A stretch of 12,500 nt of DNA from Stramonita haemastoma. Lineage: Eukaryota; Mollusca; Gastropoda; Neogastropoda; Muricidae. Below, piece by piece: positions 1 through 8,496 of this stretch (position 1 is its first letter; the number at the start of each line of letters is the position of its first letter). Below the pieces are notes generated by a model, which did no database searches, was not told the DNA's origin, and saw only the letters and a program-made list of their open reading frames with translations. The DNA is taken from contig CM060316.1 of the NCBI GenBank assembly GCA_030674155.1, positions 81,948,936-81,961,435 on the forward strand, in the 5' to 3' direction. The position numbers and the translations under genes are program-made.

Positions 1-930
1 AAAGGGAGAACGGGGATGAGGGAAGGTTGCTTCTGTCTTTTGTTATTGCTTGTTTCTGCTGATCTCCACAAGTTTATACTGACGGCAATGTTTTGCTGGT
101 GTTGCTAACAATTTCCTTTCCTTTCATTTGATTATTTCTGCTGTTGTGCTCGATTAATCCAACACTTCCATTGCGCTACAAGCCACCTTGCAGTTTAGGT
201 GTGCTAAATGTGACAGAAGATGTCAGATTAAAACGACAAAACTGTTTGCTCAGACTGAGGAAATGGACACTGGCCGGCAGAGACAGTATGGGCAATAGGA
301 AACAGGGATGGGGGTAGGAGTAGGAGTGGGTGGGTGGGTAACGTTGCAGACATAAACAAGCAAAGAAAAGATTATGTGTTCAGGTCCACTAGTTGTGGTT
401 TATGGAACCTCTCACCTTGGGGTACCTACGTAGATACAGCGAGAAAAAGAAGGCTGGCATTTCAACAGAGGAAAGCCGACAGAGCTGTCTTCCGCAGCAG
501 CAGTTTCTCAGTGTCCATGCTATATATATACGTGTTTATTCAGACTTCTAACCAATCTCCATTCTCCTAAATGGTAGGTCAAGCCCTCTCTTCACTGTTT
601 CAAAACTGTAGGTGACCGTGGATGAAATAAGAATGATAGTAGTACACTACTATACACACACTGTCGGACAGACAAACACGAAAACAGGCAAGAAAGAGAC
701 AGTAACACACAAAAAAGCAAACTTTCAAAAGGAAAAAGGATCAGTGAATCTGGTCGGAAGCGTTCATTGGGGAAGCAGATTGCGTACTGTGAGATCCATT
801 TATCTCCCTTCCTTTTCGTTCCCAAGGGTAGTTTCCCATGGCGGCGTGCACGTCTTTAGTCTGGACACTGCTTTTCTTCCCCAACTTTGTATTTTCACTG
901 TCCTTAAGAATGGTTCTACAGGCTCACATT

Positions 931-951
931 GGGGGGGGGGGGGGGGGGGGG
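931..951. repeat. Poly-G run, 21 bases
   Basis: Twenty-one consecutive G, followed by AGGG. A run this long can form G-quadruplex structures and is a common site of length error in assemblies, so the exact length is uncertain. Confidence 0.9.
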
Positions 952-1329
952 AGGGCAGTCTGGTCTGTGGCAGAGAAATGAATTATGTGGTACCACTCAT
1001 GCCCTGTGCTTTTGCCCAAGTTTTGATCATAGTGAAGACCTACTACTGTATGTGTTCATGTCAGTTTAGGGTTCGGAATTGTACTTTTAGATTATTTTCT
1101 TTGGCTGAATGTGATCTGTAACGACGTTTGTGCTCACATTTTGTTTTGATGTTCACTAAGAAAACAAATGTACAGCAAACGTTTCCTTAGACTAGTACAA
1201 CGTCATGCAGAAAGAGTTTTTAGTGTTGCCTTTGAGATCAGTAATTAAAACTTTAGATATGAACTGTAATTAGTTATACCAACTAAGAAGTCTCCATATA
1301 TAAATGGGATATACCCGTGATTTATGATT

Positions 1330-1366
1330 TCTTTCTTTTTTCTTTTTTTTTTTTTTGGGGGGGGGG
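1330..1366. repeat. T-tract joined directly to a G10 tract
   Basis: An interrupted T-tract (TTTC and TTTTTTC blocks, then about 16 T) runs straight into ten G. Read on the minus strand it is poly-C followed by an A-rich tail. The same arrangement occurs at 12212-12241, where it ends a LINE fragment, so this one might mark the 3' end of an unrecognised minus-strand retroelement. Evidence for that is weak. Confidence 0.75.
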
Positions 1367-2396
1367 TTACTTTCGTGGATCTTTTCATCTGTCAACAAAC
1401 TGTACATCACTGTTATTTCCATCGCTGTCATGCCCCCTCCCGTTGTTTCTGTTTTATCCTGCATCGTTTAGAAGCTGGGTAATGTGCTCTTTTCCATCAT
1501 TCAACTACCCAGAGAAATGTCTGAATAACTTAAAAATTCCTTTCCTTGCAATCATTGTTCATGTGGGAAAAACAGGCCGTAAGAGAAGAGAGTAGAACTG
1601 CCCACAGAGAGTGACGGGGAATATAAATTGCAGACAACAAAGATGCTGAAGGGATACTGTCTGAAGCATTTGACAACAGAGGAAAATCAACACGTGTTGG
1701 CAAGAAGACCCATGCAATCTGGTTGAAAAATAACATGCTTTTGTGCACTGTGTGTGATCGTCCCAGAGGAATGGAAGAATGGTGAATTGTCTGCATCCCA
1801 AAGAAAAGAAACTTGTCAGAATGTGACAGCTGGTGGTAGAGGGGAGATAACTGTCCTGTCAATTCCAGAAAGTTCGCTGCCAGACTATTCACGACAAACT
1901 GCCAGAGTTGCAAGCAGTGCAGACGAGCTTATGTCCCAATCAGTCTTGGGCGGACCAAACCTCCACTCTGCGTGAGACCGTTGAGGATTTGCTCGGAACG
2001 GCTGGTGCCCCTGGCTGTCAGCTTTAGAGACTGCAGTAAACCCTATGACTGTGTCTACGTAGCCTCACAGTGAACATCCCAAAGCACTGTGGCTGTCGAA
2101 CATCTGACAGACATGTAGCATTAGCCATCAGCCAGACTTGATGGAACACTTAACTCGGTCACAGATTTTGTCGACTATTGAGGAAGCTGTATACTTTCTT
2201 CTTTATATCATCGTCATTATTACCATAATGACAGTTTTGTTGTTATCATTACAACCATCTTACTGATTCTCGCAGGTATTTTAAGAACCACGTTTTTCCG
2301 AAGAACTCTAGCTTCCTATACCATTTCAAGGGACTGCCCAGTTCGTCACAGGCCAAGATAGCAACAGAGCACCTGTGCACGAGTGTGAGTGAGTGA

Positions 2397-2573
<177 letters not shown>

Positions 2574-2574
2574 C

Positions 2575-2660
2575 AAAGGCAAAGGTAAGGCAAAGGCAAA
2601 TTCTTTTATTCGAGGATAATGAATAAGCACTCGTGTGCTTTTTTACAACCAATCCCCGCC
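2575..2660 (-). mobile_element. SINE family 1, copy A: solo 3' end fragment
   Basis: Read on the minus strand, 2660-2601 matches the last 60 bases of the SINE seen more fully at 8503-8864, including the GGGGATTGG-like segment, the hairpin at 2625-2640 (AAGCAC, loop ACGA, GTGCTT) and the CATTATCCTCGA segment. A short tail of TTTGCC-like units (+ strand AAAGGC/AAGGCA, 2575-2600) follows, different from the A/T-rich tails of other copies. Everything upstream in the element, including the tRNA-like head, is missing, as in a severely 5'-truncated insertion. Confidence 0.75.
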
Positions 2661-2687
2661 CTTATCATGGATAAAATCAGGGTTAAA

Positions 2688-2855
<168 letters not shown>

Positions 2856-3010
2856 ATTTAGAAATGCAGCCATACTGATATGCAACAATATTTGACCACT
2901 GGACAACACGTCTTTAGTGAAAATTTTGTTCAGAGGAGGAACATCGATGCGAGAAAAAAACAGAGGACAAAAAACATCTAAGTCCTACTTGGACAAAACT
3001 GGAGAACAAC

Positions 3011-3058
3011 TGTGACGAACTGGGCCTGTGACGAAGTGGGCCTGTGACGAAGTGGCAT
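3011..3058. repeat. Three-unit 16-bp minisatellite
   Basis: Three head-to-tail copies of a 16-bp unit: TGTGACGAACTGGGCC, TGTGACGAAGTGGGCC and TGTGACGAAGTGGCAT. The second differs from the first at one base and the third has diverged at its end. It sits in otherwise unique sequence and is not linked to a gene. Confidence 0.9.
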
Positions 3059-3631
3059 ACTTCCCCATTCCAAAGCCGACTCTCACACCCTTATTTCTTT
3101 CATGAATCATACGACTGTTTTTTGTATGTTATCAATTCTTCAATCGTCGCTCCACACCTTGTTACACGGCATTTACCCTATTGCACAGCTAGCCACAGTT
3201 CATGGAACTTGGAACAGAAACAGAGTTCCTTACACAAACTGCTAGACACAGACATCAACCGGCACATAACTGATTAGAAAAACACACAGGCAAAGTTATG
3301 TACTAGACAAACAAACAAGAAAAGTTTTACGAGCTCAGAAAAAATATCTACGAACTTTGATTGGAACCCATTCATCTAAAAGATTGCGCACAATACTATT
3401 GATTCATTTCCCTTCCACCTCAGTCCTGATCGTAGTTTCTCTTGAAGCTCTGCACGTGTTTGGGTTCAGAAGTATTGCTCCTGTTGCAGACACAAAGATG
3501 CATCGCCAGTTCAGTTTCTGGGGCAGCTTTTCCTCTCTAATTTGCAAACTACCTGAAGACACGTCCCTGTGCCAGTGTGTCCCCCACTGTTCCTTTGTCC
3601 CACTTCCGGGGACCATACTAGTTCACAGCAG
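3059..3631. other. Non-coding stretch, nothing recognised
   Basis: Mixed-composition DNA with no recognisable exon or repeat. Open frames at 3357-3641 (+) and 3404-3616 (-) overlap each other and neither resembles a family I know. Confidence 0.5.
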
Positions 3632-3836
3632 AGTTAGGTGAATAGCCTTGCGGTTAGAGTGTCAAACCGGTGATCTATCAATAGTTACCATAAGCATAAG
3701 TTCGAGTCGCCGCTGAAGTGTCTGTTTTGAGGGGATTTTTTTTCTAAAAGTTATCACTAAGACCCATAACCTGCATTTCCGTGAGATCAGACCACAAAAC
3801 GAGGTTCTGTATGTGAATGCGTACAGAACATCTTGC
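3632..3836 (+). mobile_element. SINE family 1, copy F, left part (interrupted)
   Basis: This is an old, diverged copy that retains the tRNA-like head. An A-box-like TAGCCTTGCGG lies at 3643-3653 and a B-box-like AGTTCGAGTCG at 3699-3709. After the head comes GAGGGGATTTTTT, matching the same position in the copy at 8503-8864. Further on, the internal stem (3809-3824) and the CAGAACATCTTGC segment are aligned with the other copies. At 3836 the SINE is broken by a minus-strand LINE fragment, and it resumes at 4059. Divergence is clearly greater than between the other copies, so this is probably the oldest member here. Confidence 0.7.
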
Positions 3837-4058
3837 ATTATCATCATAATCAGGAGTCTCTTGACCAAGTGGTTGTCAGGGAAACACGCAGGACGCATGG
3901 GTGGACACTTCACTATAGGCTGATCTACATTCCGCTTATTGCATGCCATGTCAAGCCAGGTCCAATCTTTGATACTGTGCGTCCAGTTCTTCGTCTGTCT
4001 GCCCCTCCGTCTTCCTTTCTGAAGTGTCCCCCTTAGGATAGCCTTGGCAAGAGAGTTC
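3837..4058 (-). mobile_element. LINE 3' end inserted in SINE copy F (RTE-like, 5' truncated)
   Basis: The minus-strand reading gives a basic C-terminal tail typical of many invertebrate LINE polyproteins: LAKAILRGTL, then KGRRRGRQTKNW, then HSIKDWTWLDMA. In the family this follows the reverse transcriptase domain, with the pattern GRRRGRxxKxWxDxIxEWT. Only this last part is present. The element ends in ATTATGATGATAAT, the kind of short A/T/G repeat found at RTE-like 3' ends. It is flanked by AACATCTTGC (3827-3836) and AACATATTGC (4059-4068), a 10-bp target duplication with one mismatch. It cannot be functional. The clade is an inference from tail and motif. Confidence 0.75.
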
Positions 4059-4099
4059 AACATATTGCACACAAGTTTAAAACCTATCCATCTTTCGTT
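4059..4099 (+). mobile_element. SINE family 1, copy F, right part after the LINE
   Basis: After the duplicated target bases, the SINE sequence continues as TTGCACACAAGTTTAAAACC and then TATCCATCTTTCG, aligning with the stretch TTGCGCACACGTTAAATCCTG of the better copies. It stops at about 4099, where the tail of an oppositely oriented SINE copy begins, so the last third of copy F is missing. Confidence 0.6.
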
Positions 4100-4373
4100 T
4101 TTATTGTTGTTATTATTGTATTCTTTTATATCGAGGAAAATGGAATAAGCACTCTTTTGCTTTTTTTTACATCCAGTCCCCGTGTGTATGCAGTTTTTTT
4201 AATGTCATCTGTTCGCACCAGCACACGATGACCTACTCTTACGAAAAGCGGAACAGGATTTAACGTGTGCGCAAGATGTTCTGCGTGCGTTTGCACACAG
4301 GGCCTCGGTTTATTGTCTCATCCGAAGGACTTTTGGGAGGAGTGGAGTCAGTGCTGATGTTAACTCCAGGGGA
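4099..4373 (-). mobile_element. SINE family 1, copy B, headless
   Basis: Minus-strand copy lacking the tRNA-like head. In element orientation it begins near the CTGGAGTTAACATCAGCACT segment (about 4373) and carries the AAAAGTCCTTCGGATGAGAC segment, the internal stem (4283-4298), the GGGGACTGGATG segment and the 3' hairpin (4147-4162, one stem mismatch). A tail rich in ATAATAACAACAATAAA-like units follows on the minus strand. It lies head to tail against the inverted remnant of copy F, giving an inverted pair. Confidence 0.85.
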
Positions 4374-5018
4374 GGGGAGTATGCCACTTATCACTGGTGG
4401 TATAGATAATATGGACGTACCCAGCATGCGATCTGCGACATGGAGAGGGATGGGCCCCGCCAAGTTCAACTTTTCCAGATTCACTGTCACATTTCAGAGT
4501 GATGATCTCAAGGAGTGACGGCGGGGGGAGTCAAGTCATACCAGAGTGAGGGTCGTGCTTTGAAGATTTGGGTTTTCTTTGCCTGAATGTACACAGCCCT
4601 TAAGGCTTCGTTTCTTCTGTGCATACTAGTTGGAAGATGGCTAGATTAGCAGAAACAGGATGTTGTTCTGCATGCAGGCATGTTGATTAGTTTCGTTTCC
4701 TCTTTTGTATCCTGGGGGTGTGGTATTATACAAAATTTGAAGCTGAAAATGACAAATAAGACACAAAAAGTGAGGTAGGGAATGTTTTGCATGTCATCAG
4801 ATGCAAAACTACAAATATTTCAACTTACTGCAAAATGCTTTTCTTTATTGTGTTGTCAAAATAAATGTTCAGCTGCTAAACTTTCTGAAATTTTTATTTC
4901 GGCTGTTTGCGTTTTCAAATGCATCAGGTAGATCTACTCAGTCTGTTGATATAGTGCAACTGTTGTGTGTTTCATAATTTAGTGTGTCTATTATTGCCGA
5001 TTCTGTAGCACACATACA
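4374..5018. other. Non-coding stretch, no gene recognised
   Basis: Becomes strongly AT-rich after about 4700. The frames around 4260-4518 read through the end of SINE copy B and are artefacts of it. There is an acceptor-like CACATTTCAG near 4494, but no protein family is recognisable after it and no matching donor or exon could be supported. Confidence 0.5.
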
Positions 5019-5028
5019 TGCGCGCGCG

Positions 5029-5104
<76 letters not shown>
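5019..5104. repeat. (CG)n/(CA)n microsatellite
   Basis: A short alternating CG block (about 5020-5032) followed by roughly 70 bp of pure CA. Strong Z-DNA potential. No gene. Confidence 0.95.
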
Positions 5105-5105
<1 letters not shown>

Positions 5106-5242
5106 TTACACCTGCGCCTTTACGTTTCTGTACAACTATTTTCCCATGTTTGCAATTTTTCATTCTCAAAGACAAAGCAAAACAACAACGATACATTAAA
5201 AGACTGAAACATACATAGTTCTCTAGAGAATTGCAGACACAC

Positions 5243-5382
<140 letters not shown>

Positions 5383-5733
5383 CTGCAAGCTCAATTCTCT
5401 GCTTGTCAACTTTACTTATTAACGGTTCCTGGCAATGGAACAAGTTCAGCCGTGTATCGACCACCCTTTTTGTGAAAGAGTGTCAGATGAAACGCACACA
5501 ACATGCATGATTCTTTTTTTTTAATCTGGAATCGATTCTGCTCCAGAAAAAGGGTTAAATTGGGATAATTCATGATAAACGTGTAAACGAATTTCAATAG
5601 GAGAAGGACACCAATAAAATGTTCCAGCTGGTCCCTCTTTCAACCATATTTGACCTAGACTTGTAATCGATTCTGTTGTTTATGTGAAGAAAACAGTCAA
5701 CAGCATATTCTTCAGCATTGTCACAGATCAGTT

Positions 5734-5734
<1 letters not shown>

Positions 5735-5814
<80 letters not shown>

Positions 5815-5830
5815 CTCTCTCGCTCTCTCT
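5735..5830. repeat. (CT)n microsatellite
   Basis: About 96 bp of CT with two CG interruptions near the right end (CGCTCTCTCTCGCTCTCTCT). The open frame through it encodes only alternating Leu and Ser and is not a protein. Confidence 0.95.
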
Positions 5831-6014
5831 GTGGCCTTGTACATAACCAGAAATTTTAGGTTATTGAAAAAATATTAGTTTTAGGTGGTGCTGGTCAGTA
5901 AAGAGATCAATATCGACGACTACAAATTGCAACAAACCTTAGTAGTTCACTGGTTTGCTTTTGTTAGCAAATTATTCCATGAAGTATGAGAAGATATGCA
6001 TTTTGTGTCTTGCT

Positions 6015-6026
6015 ATCTACCCTATG
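6015..6026. repeat. Left target-site duplication of SINE family 2
   Basis: ATCTACCCTATG here corresponds to ATCTACTTTATG at 6323-6334, on the other side of the SINE. Ten of twelve bases match, and the two differences are adjacent C-to-T changes. This supports insertion by target-primed reverse transcription. Confidence 0.6.
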
Positions 6027-6322
6027 GAGACGGGATAGCTCAGCGGTCAGAGCACACGCTCTCCCCAACTATGGTTAAGCAAAGGTGAGCGTGGTTGCCT
6101 CGTGGATGGATGACGTTTGTGCATCCTGGCTTCAGTACAGTCCCCCTAATTCACACAGTTTAAATGGATACCTGCCCTTTTCAAGGTCAGGGAAGATTAA
6201 AAATCGAGGGAGAGGAAATGGGTACCGCCTCAAAATCCTGGCCCATAGAGAAAATGAGGTCACTGACACCTATCTCCCCAACGACCACGTAGGCTATGGG
6301 AACACCTTTACCATTTTTTAAA
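6027..6322 (+). mobile_element. SINE family 2, near full length
   Basis: The 5' end is tRNA-like: GACGGGATAGCTCAGCGGTC followed by AGAGCA, with an A box at about 6035-6045. The body includes GGATACCTGCCC, AAGGTCAGGGAAG, GGGAGAGGAAATGGGTACCG and CACGTAGGCTATGGGAAC, and ends in ACCTTTACC plus a short T/A tail. I recognise this body style from gastropod repeats, but cannot search a database. No B box is visible at the expected distance, so the internal pol III promoter looks incomplete. Imperfect 12-bp duplications flank the element. The body shares no obvious similarity with SINE family 1, although the heads are alike. Confidence 0.7.
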
Positions 6323-6477
6323 ATCTACTTTATGCTGTCTATGCATCCTTAGGTTTACGAAACACCATGCCCCACCCCCAAAACCTCACTACCACCTACC
6401 CCACACTTCCCCCGCCCCTCCACTTCGGGGGACCGAAAGCTGAAAGAAAATGTGTTTGGAAGTGGAAAGGTTCAGTA

Positions 6478-6497
6478 ATATCTCTGTATTGTTTCAG
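6478..6497 (+). other. Splice acceptor before the GPCR exon
   Basis: TATCTCTGTATTGTTTCAG is a pyrimidine-rich tract ending in CAG at 6497. The coding reading starts exactly after it and is in phase 0. Confidence 0.75.
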
Positions 6498-6602
6498 ATC
6501 ATCGTCATGCTGGTTCTGATTCTGGCCGTCTTCATCGTGTGCTGGCTGCCGCAGATGGTGTCCATTCTCTTTACCGAGTTCAGGACGGACCGTGCCACTG
6601 AG
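6498..6602 (+). CDS. Class A GPCR exon encoding transmembrane helix 6 (partial gene)
   Basis: Thirty-five codons without a stop, bounded by an acceptor and a donor, and a multiple of three (phase 0 at both ends). The translation begins IIVMLVLILAVFIVCWLP: a hydrophobic helix with the FxxCWxP motif that defines TM6 of rhodopsin-family receptors (Phe 6.44, Cys 6.47, Trp 6.48, Pro 6.50). The rest, QMVSILFTEFRTDRATE, is the end of TM6 and the start of extracellular loop 3, with the switch from hydrophobic to charged residues where expected. The receptor would sit in the plasma membrane and couple to a G protein. CWLP followed by a charged loop is common in peptide receptors (orexin, galanin and related types), but one helix cannot fix the ligand. 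TM1-5 are not in the window. TM7 may begin at 8245. Confidence 0.8.
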
Positions 6603-6608
6603 GTACGT
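6603..6608 (+). other. Splice donor after the GPCR exon
   Basis: GAG followed by GTACGT, close to the metazoan donor consensus. It ends the open coding reading cleanly. Beyond it the frame runs into degenerate CA repeat. Confidence 0.75.
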
Positions 6609-6619
6609 AGGAAACACAC

Positions 6620-6755
6620 CATGCAGGCATGCACACAGACACAGACACAGACACGCATACGCATGCGCTCAGGCACGCACACACACATGGGCTCGCACAC
6701 ACGCGCACACACACACACGCACGCACGCATGCACGTATGCTTACACATACACATA
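6620..6755. repeat. Degenerate CA/CG-rich repeat
   Basis: Imperfect CACA, CACGCA and GACACA units with many interruptions, starting about 17 bases after the exon's donor site. It is an old, decaying microsatellite. The SINE copy that follows starts directly in it. Confidence 0.85.
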
Positions 6756-6984
6756 CTTCGGATGAGGCTACGAGCCGCGGTCCCGTGTGCGAACGCGCAC
6801 AGAACATCTTGCGCACATGTTAAAACCCGTTCCGCTTTTCGGAAGAGTAGGCCATTGTGTGCCGGTGGGAACGAATGACAAAATTGACAAAAACTGCATG
6901 CACACGGGGACTGGGTGTAAAAAAGAGCATGAGTGCTTATTCCATTACCCTGGAAAGAAAAGAAATAGAATATCAAAAATAAAC
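6756..6984 (+). mobile_element. SINE family 1, copy C, headless
   Basis: The plus-strand copy begins inside the element body at CTTCGGATGAGGCTACGAGC. It carries the internal stem (6785-6800, GTGTGC GAAC GCGCAC), the AGAACATCTTGCGCAC segment, the GTAGGCCATTGTGTGCCGG segment, CACGGGGACTGGGTG and the 3' hairpin (6923-6938, weakened by one mismatch and one G-T pair). It ends in an A-rich tail. It lies 153 bp downstream of the GPCR exon, in the presumed intron. Confidence 0.85.
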
Positions 6985-7000
6985 ATACACACACATAATG

Positions 7001-7094
7001 CATGACACAGCTATACATTATGAGGACTGGACGTTTAAAAAAAAAAAAAAAAAAAAAACACACGAGTGGTTATTTCATGATCCTCGAAATAAAC
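7001..7094 (+). mobile_element. SINE family 1, copy G, 3' end fragment with A22 run
   Basis: ATGAGGACTGGACG, then a 22-base A run (7037-7058), then CACGAGTGGTTATTTCATGA and TCCTCGAAATAAA. This matches the 3' third of the other copies, including the hairpin (7056-7071, one mismatch). It follows copy C almost directly and is joined without a gap to a LINE coding fragment at about 7095. Confidence 0.65.
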
Positions 7095-7578
7095 GCCTTT
7101 GCCTCCGCTCCTGTTGCCCTGCAGCAGTCCACTGAGTATACAGTCCTGCACACTGCAGCGTTCATGGAAACGAGGAAGCTGACCTACTGACATAAGTAGG
7201 TCGTCAGATGCCTCCAAAGGAGCAGAAAATGATGTATGAAGAAGTAAAGTTAGCAGTGAAAGAAAAGCAAAAGAGGGGATGGCTTTTAGCAGCACCCTAA
7301 TTTCAACAGTAAGGATGACTACTACCCCCTGCCCAGAGAAGACCAAGTGACGATTGTGAGGTTCACCAAGTTCCACATTGGTGATTCTGTGACATGCCCC
7401 TGTGACACTTCTCCCATGACGTTAGAACACTTCTTCCAGATCTATCCAACACACCACAACCTGAAGGCCGATATCTGGCCCACTGACCTGCCAATGAGGG
7501 ACAAGCTCTTTGGACCCCGGGAGGACCTCGGTGTACCACAGCATTTGTCAGGGCCTCCGGAATTGCTGTCTACAGAAG

Positions 7579-7579
<1 letters not shown>
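7095..7579 (+). mobile_element. LINE fragment: end of RNase H plus cysteine/histidine tail (broken)
   Basis: Two reading frames together show the C-terminal end of an I-group-style LINE polyprotein. First, 7136-7282 reads as the end of an RNase H domain: HCSVHGNEEADLL, including the GNExAD motif with its conserved Asp, then a helical YEEVKLAVKEKQKRGW segment. A TAA interrupts it at 7193-7195. After a frameshift near 7281-7290 the reading continues QHPNFNSKDDYYPLPREDQV, then TIVRFTKFHIGDS, a CPC motif, TLEHFFQIYP, and a WP-rich end (7290-7579). In the family, a segment with RLRTGH lies between TIVR and FTKF; it is missing here, as in an internal deletion of about 14 codons. The usual CP in the Cys/His motif is YP. 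The fragment ends at a (CA)n array. Not functional. Confidence 0.75.

Positions 7580-7668
<89 letters not shown>
7580..7668. repeat. (CA)n microsatellite
   Basis: About 89 bp of uninterrupted AC repeat, starting immediately after the LINE fragment. The following 7669-7929 is mixed non-coding sequence with no recognisable feature. Confidence 0.97.
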
Positions 7669-7669
<1 letters not shown>

Positions 7670-7929
7670 GCGTATGACACACAAAATGTGACAGTGCTGT
7701 ATTGCAGTGAGGGGCTAGACTCCTCACTAACATGTATTCATGAACATGTCACAGTAAGTCACCGTCGTACTCAGTCGCTTGGTAAATATTCATCTGCTGG
7801 CAGTCATGCATACACGCAAAACTGCAAGCCTACCATACACGGAACTATATGTGTATGCGCCTGCACGGACATATGCACATAATTATACACACGTGCATGC
7901 GCAGGTTTAATACACAGTCTGTCACTCTG

Positions 7930-7993
7930 CCCCCCCCCCCCCCCCCTCTCTTTCTCTCTCTCCATCACACACAACACACACAAACACACACAC

Positions 7994-8055
<62 letters not shown>
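7930..8055. repeat. Poly-C, (CT)n and (CA)n compound repeat
   Basis: Seventeen C (7930-7946), a short CT block (7947-7962), then CA repeat with early AACACA interruptions and a pure right end. The three motifs directly adjoin. Confidence 0.95.
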
Positions 8056-8057
<2 letters not shown>

Positions 8058-8244
8058 GACAGACAAACAGACAACGGATAGACATACAACCAACTGACAG
8101 ACACTCAGTAAGAGCAGAACAATGGAAGTTTCATTTTCTGTGTGTGCGCGCGGTTAGAGCTAGCGGGGGTGAAAGGCCAGACAGGTCTTTCAGCCAGGGT
8201 AGTATCCGCTGTCAAAGTGTGATCTCCACAGTCAACTTGGGCAG

Positions 8245-8309
8245 ACTTTGATGTTACTATTTTGGTGCTGCCTGCTCCAGTCTGCGGAGCACTCAGCCTA
8301 CTTCAACAG
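8245..8309 (+). CDS. Weak candidate GPCR exon, start of TM7
   Basis: After the acceptor-like CTTGGGCAG (ending 8244), the phase-0 frame matches the phase left by the exon at 6498-6602. It reads TLMLLFWCCLLQ then SAEHSAYFN, a hydrophobic stretch with an AYFN end like the (A/Y)xxNSxxNP lead-in of class A TM7. Joined to the first exon, the spacing from Pro 6.50 to this Asn is 38 residues, similar to orexin-type receptors. Against it: the pyrimidine tract is poor, no good GT donor follows AACAG, the next codons do not give NPxxY, and the frame stops at 8341-8346. It may be a decayed exon, a mispredicted boundary, or chance. Confidence 0.3.
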
Positions 8310-8372
8310 AAGTTTCTTTGAGGTCTGGAAAATCGAAAATGCATGAAGTTACTTTTTTTTTAGTTTTCAGTA

Positions 8373-8399
8373 GAGAGACAGACAGACAGACAAACAAAC

Positions 8400-8492
<93 letters not shown>

Positions 8493-8496
8493 AGAA
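8373..8496. repeat. (GACA)n/(CAAA)n/(GA)n compound microsatellite
   Basis: A few GACA and CAAA units, then about 85 bp of nearly pure GA. It directly adjoins the A/T tail of SINE copy D. Confidence 0.95.

Larger units (their letters stand above)
1..2390. other. Non-coding stretch, no gene recognised
   Basis: I read both strands and found no convincing exon, RNA gene or recognisable transposon. The longest open frame lies on the minus strand at 1530-1913; it has no domain I can name and its codons do not look selected. Base composition is mixed and locally AT-rich. The only clear structures are homopolymer runs, listed separately. It is probably intron or intergenic DNA, possibly containing unidentified old repeats. 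Confidence 0.6.

Noticed and set aside
1530..1913. 127-codon minus-strand open frame
   Set aside because: No recognisable domain, no splice or promoter context, and it overlaps other open frames. This length is expected by chance in a window this size.
3357..3641. Overlapping plus and minus open frames at 3357-3641 and 3404-3616
   Set aside because: No family resemblance on either strand, and the plus frame runs into the head of a SINE.
4260..4518. Overlapping frames across 4260-4518 that might be an exon (acceptor-like CACATTTCAG near 4494)
   Set aside because: The left half is SINE copy B; related frames recur in copy D (8678 onward) and copy C, so they follow the repeat. No matching donor or known domain on the right.
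6450..6878. Taking the whole 142-codon frame as one protein
   Set aside because: Only 6498-6602 has receptor character. The left part lies in the intron before the acceptor and the right part is CA repeat and SINE copy C.
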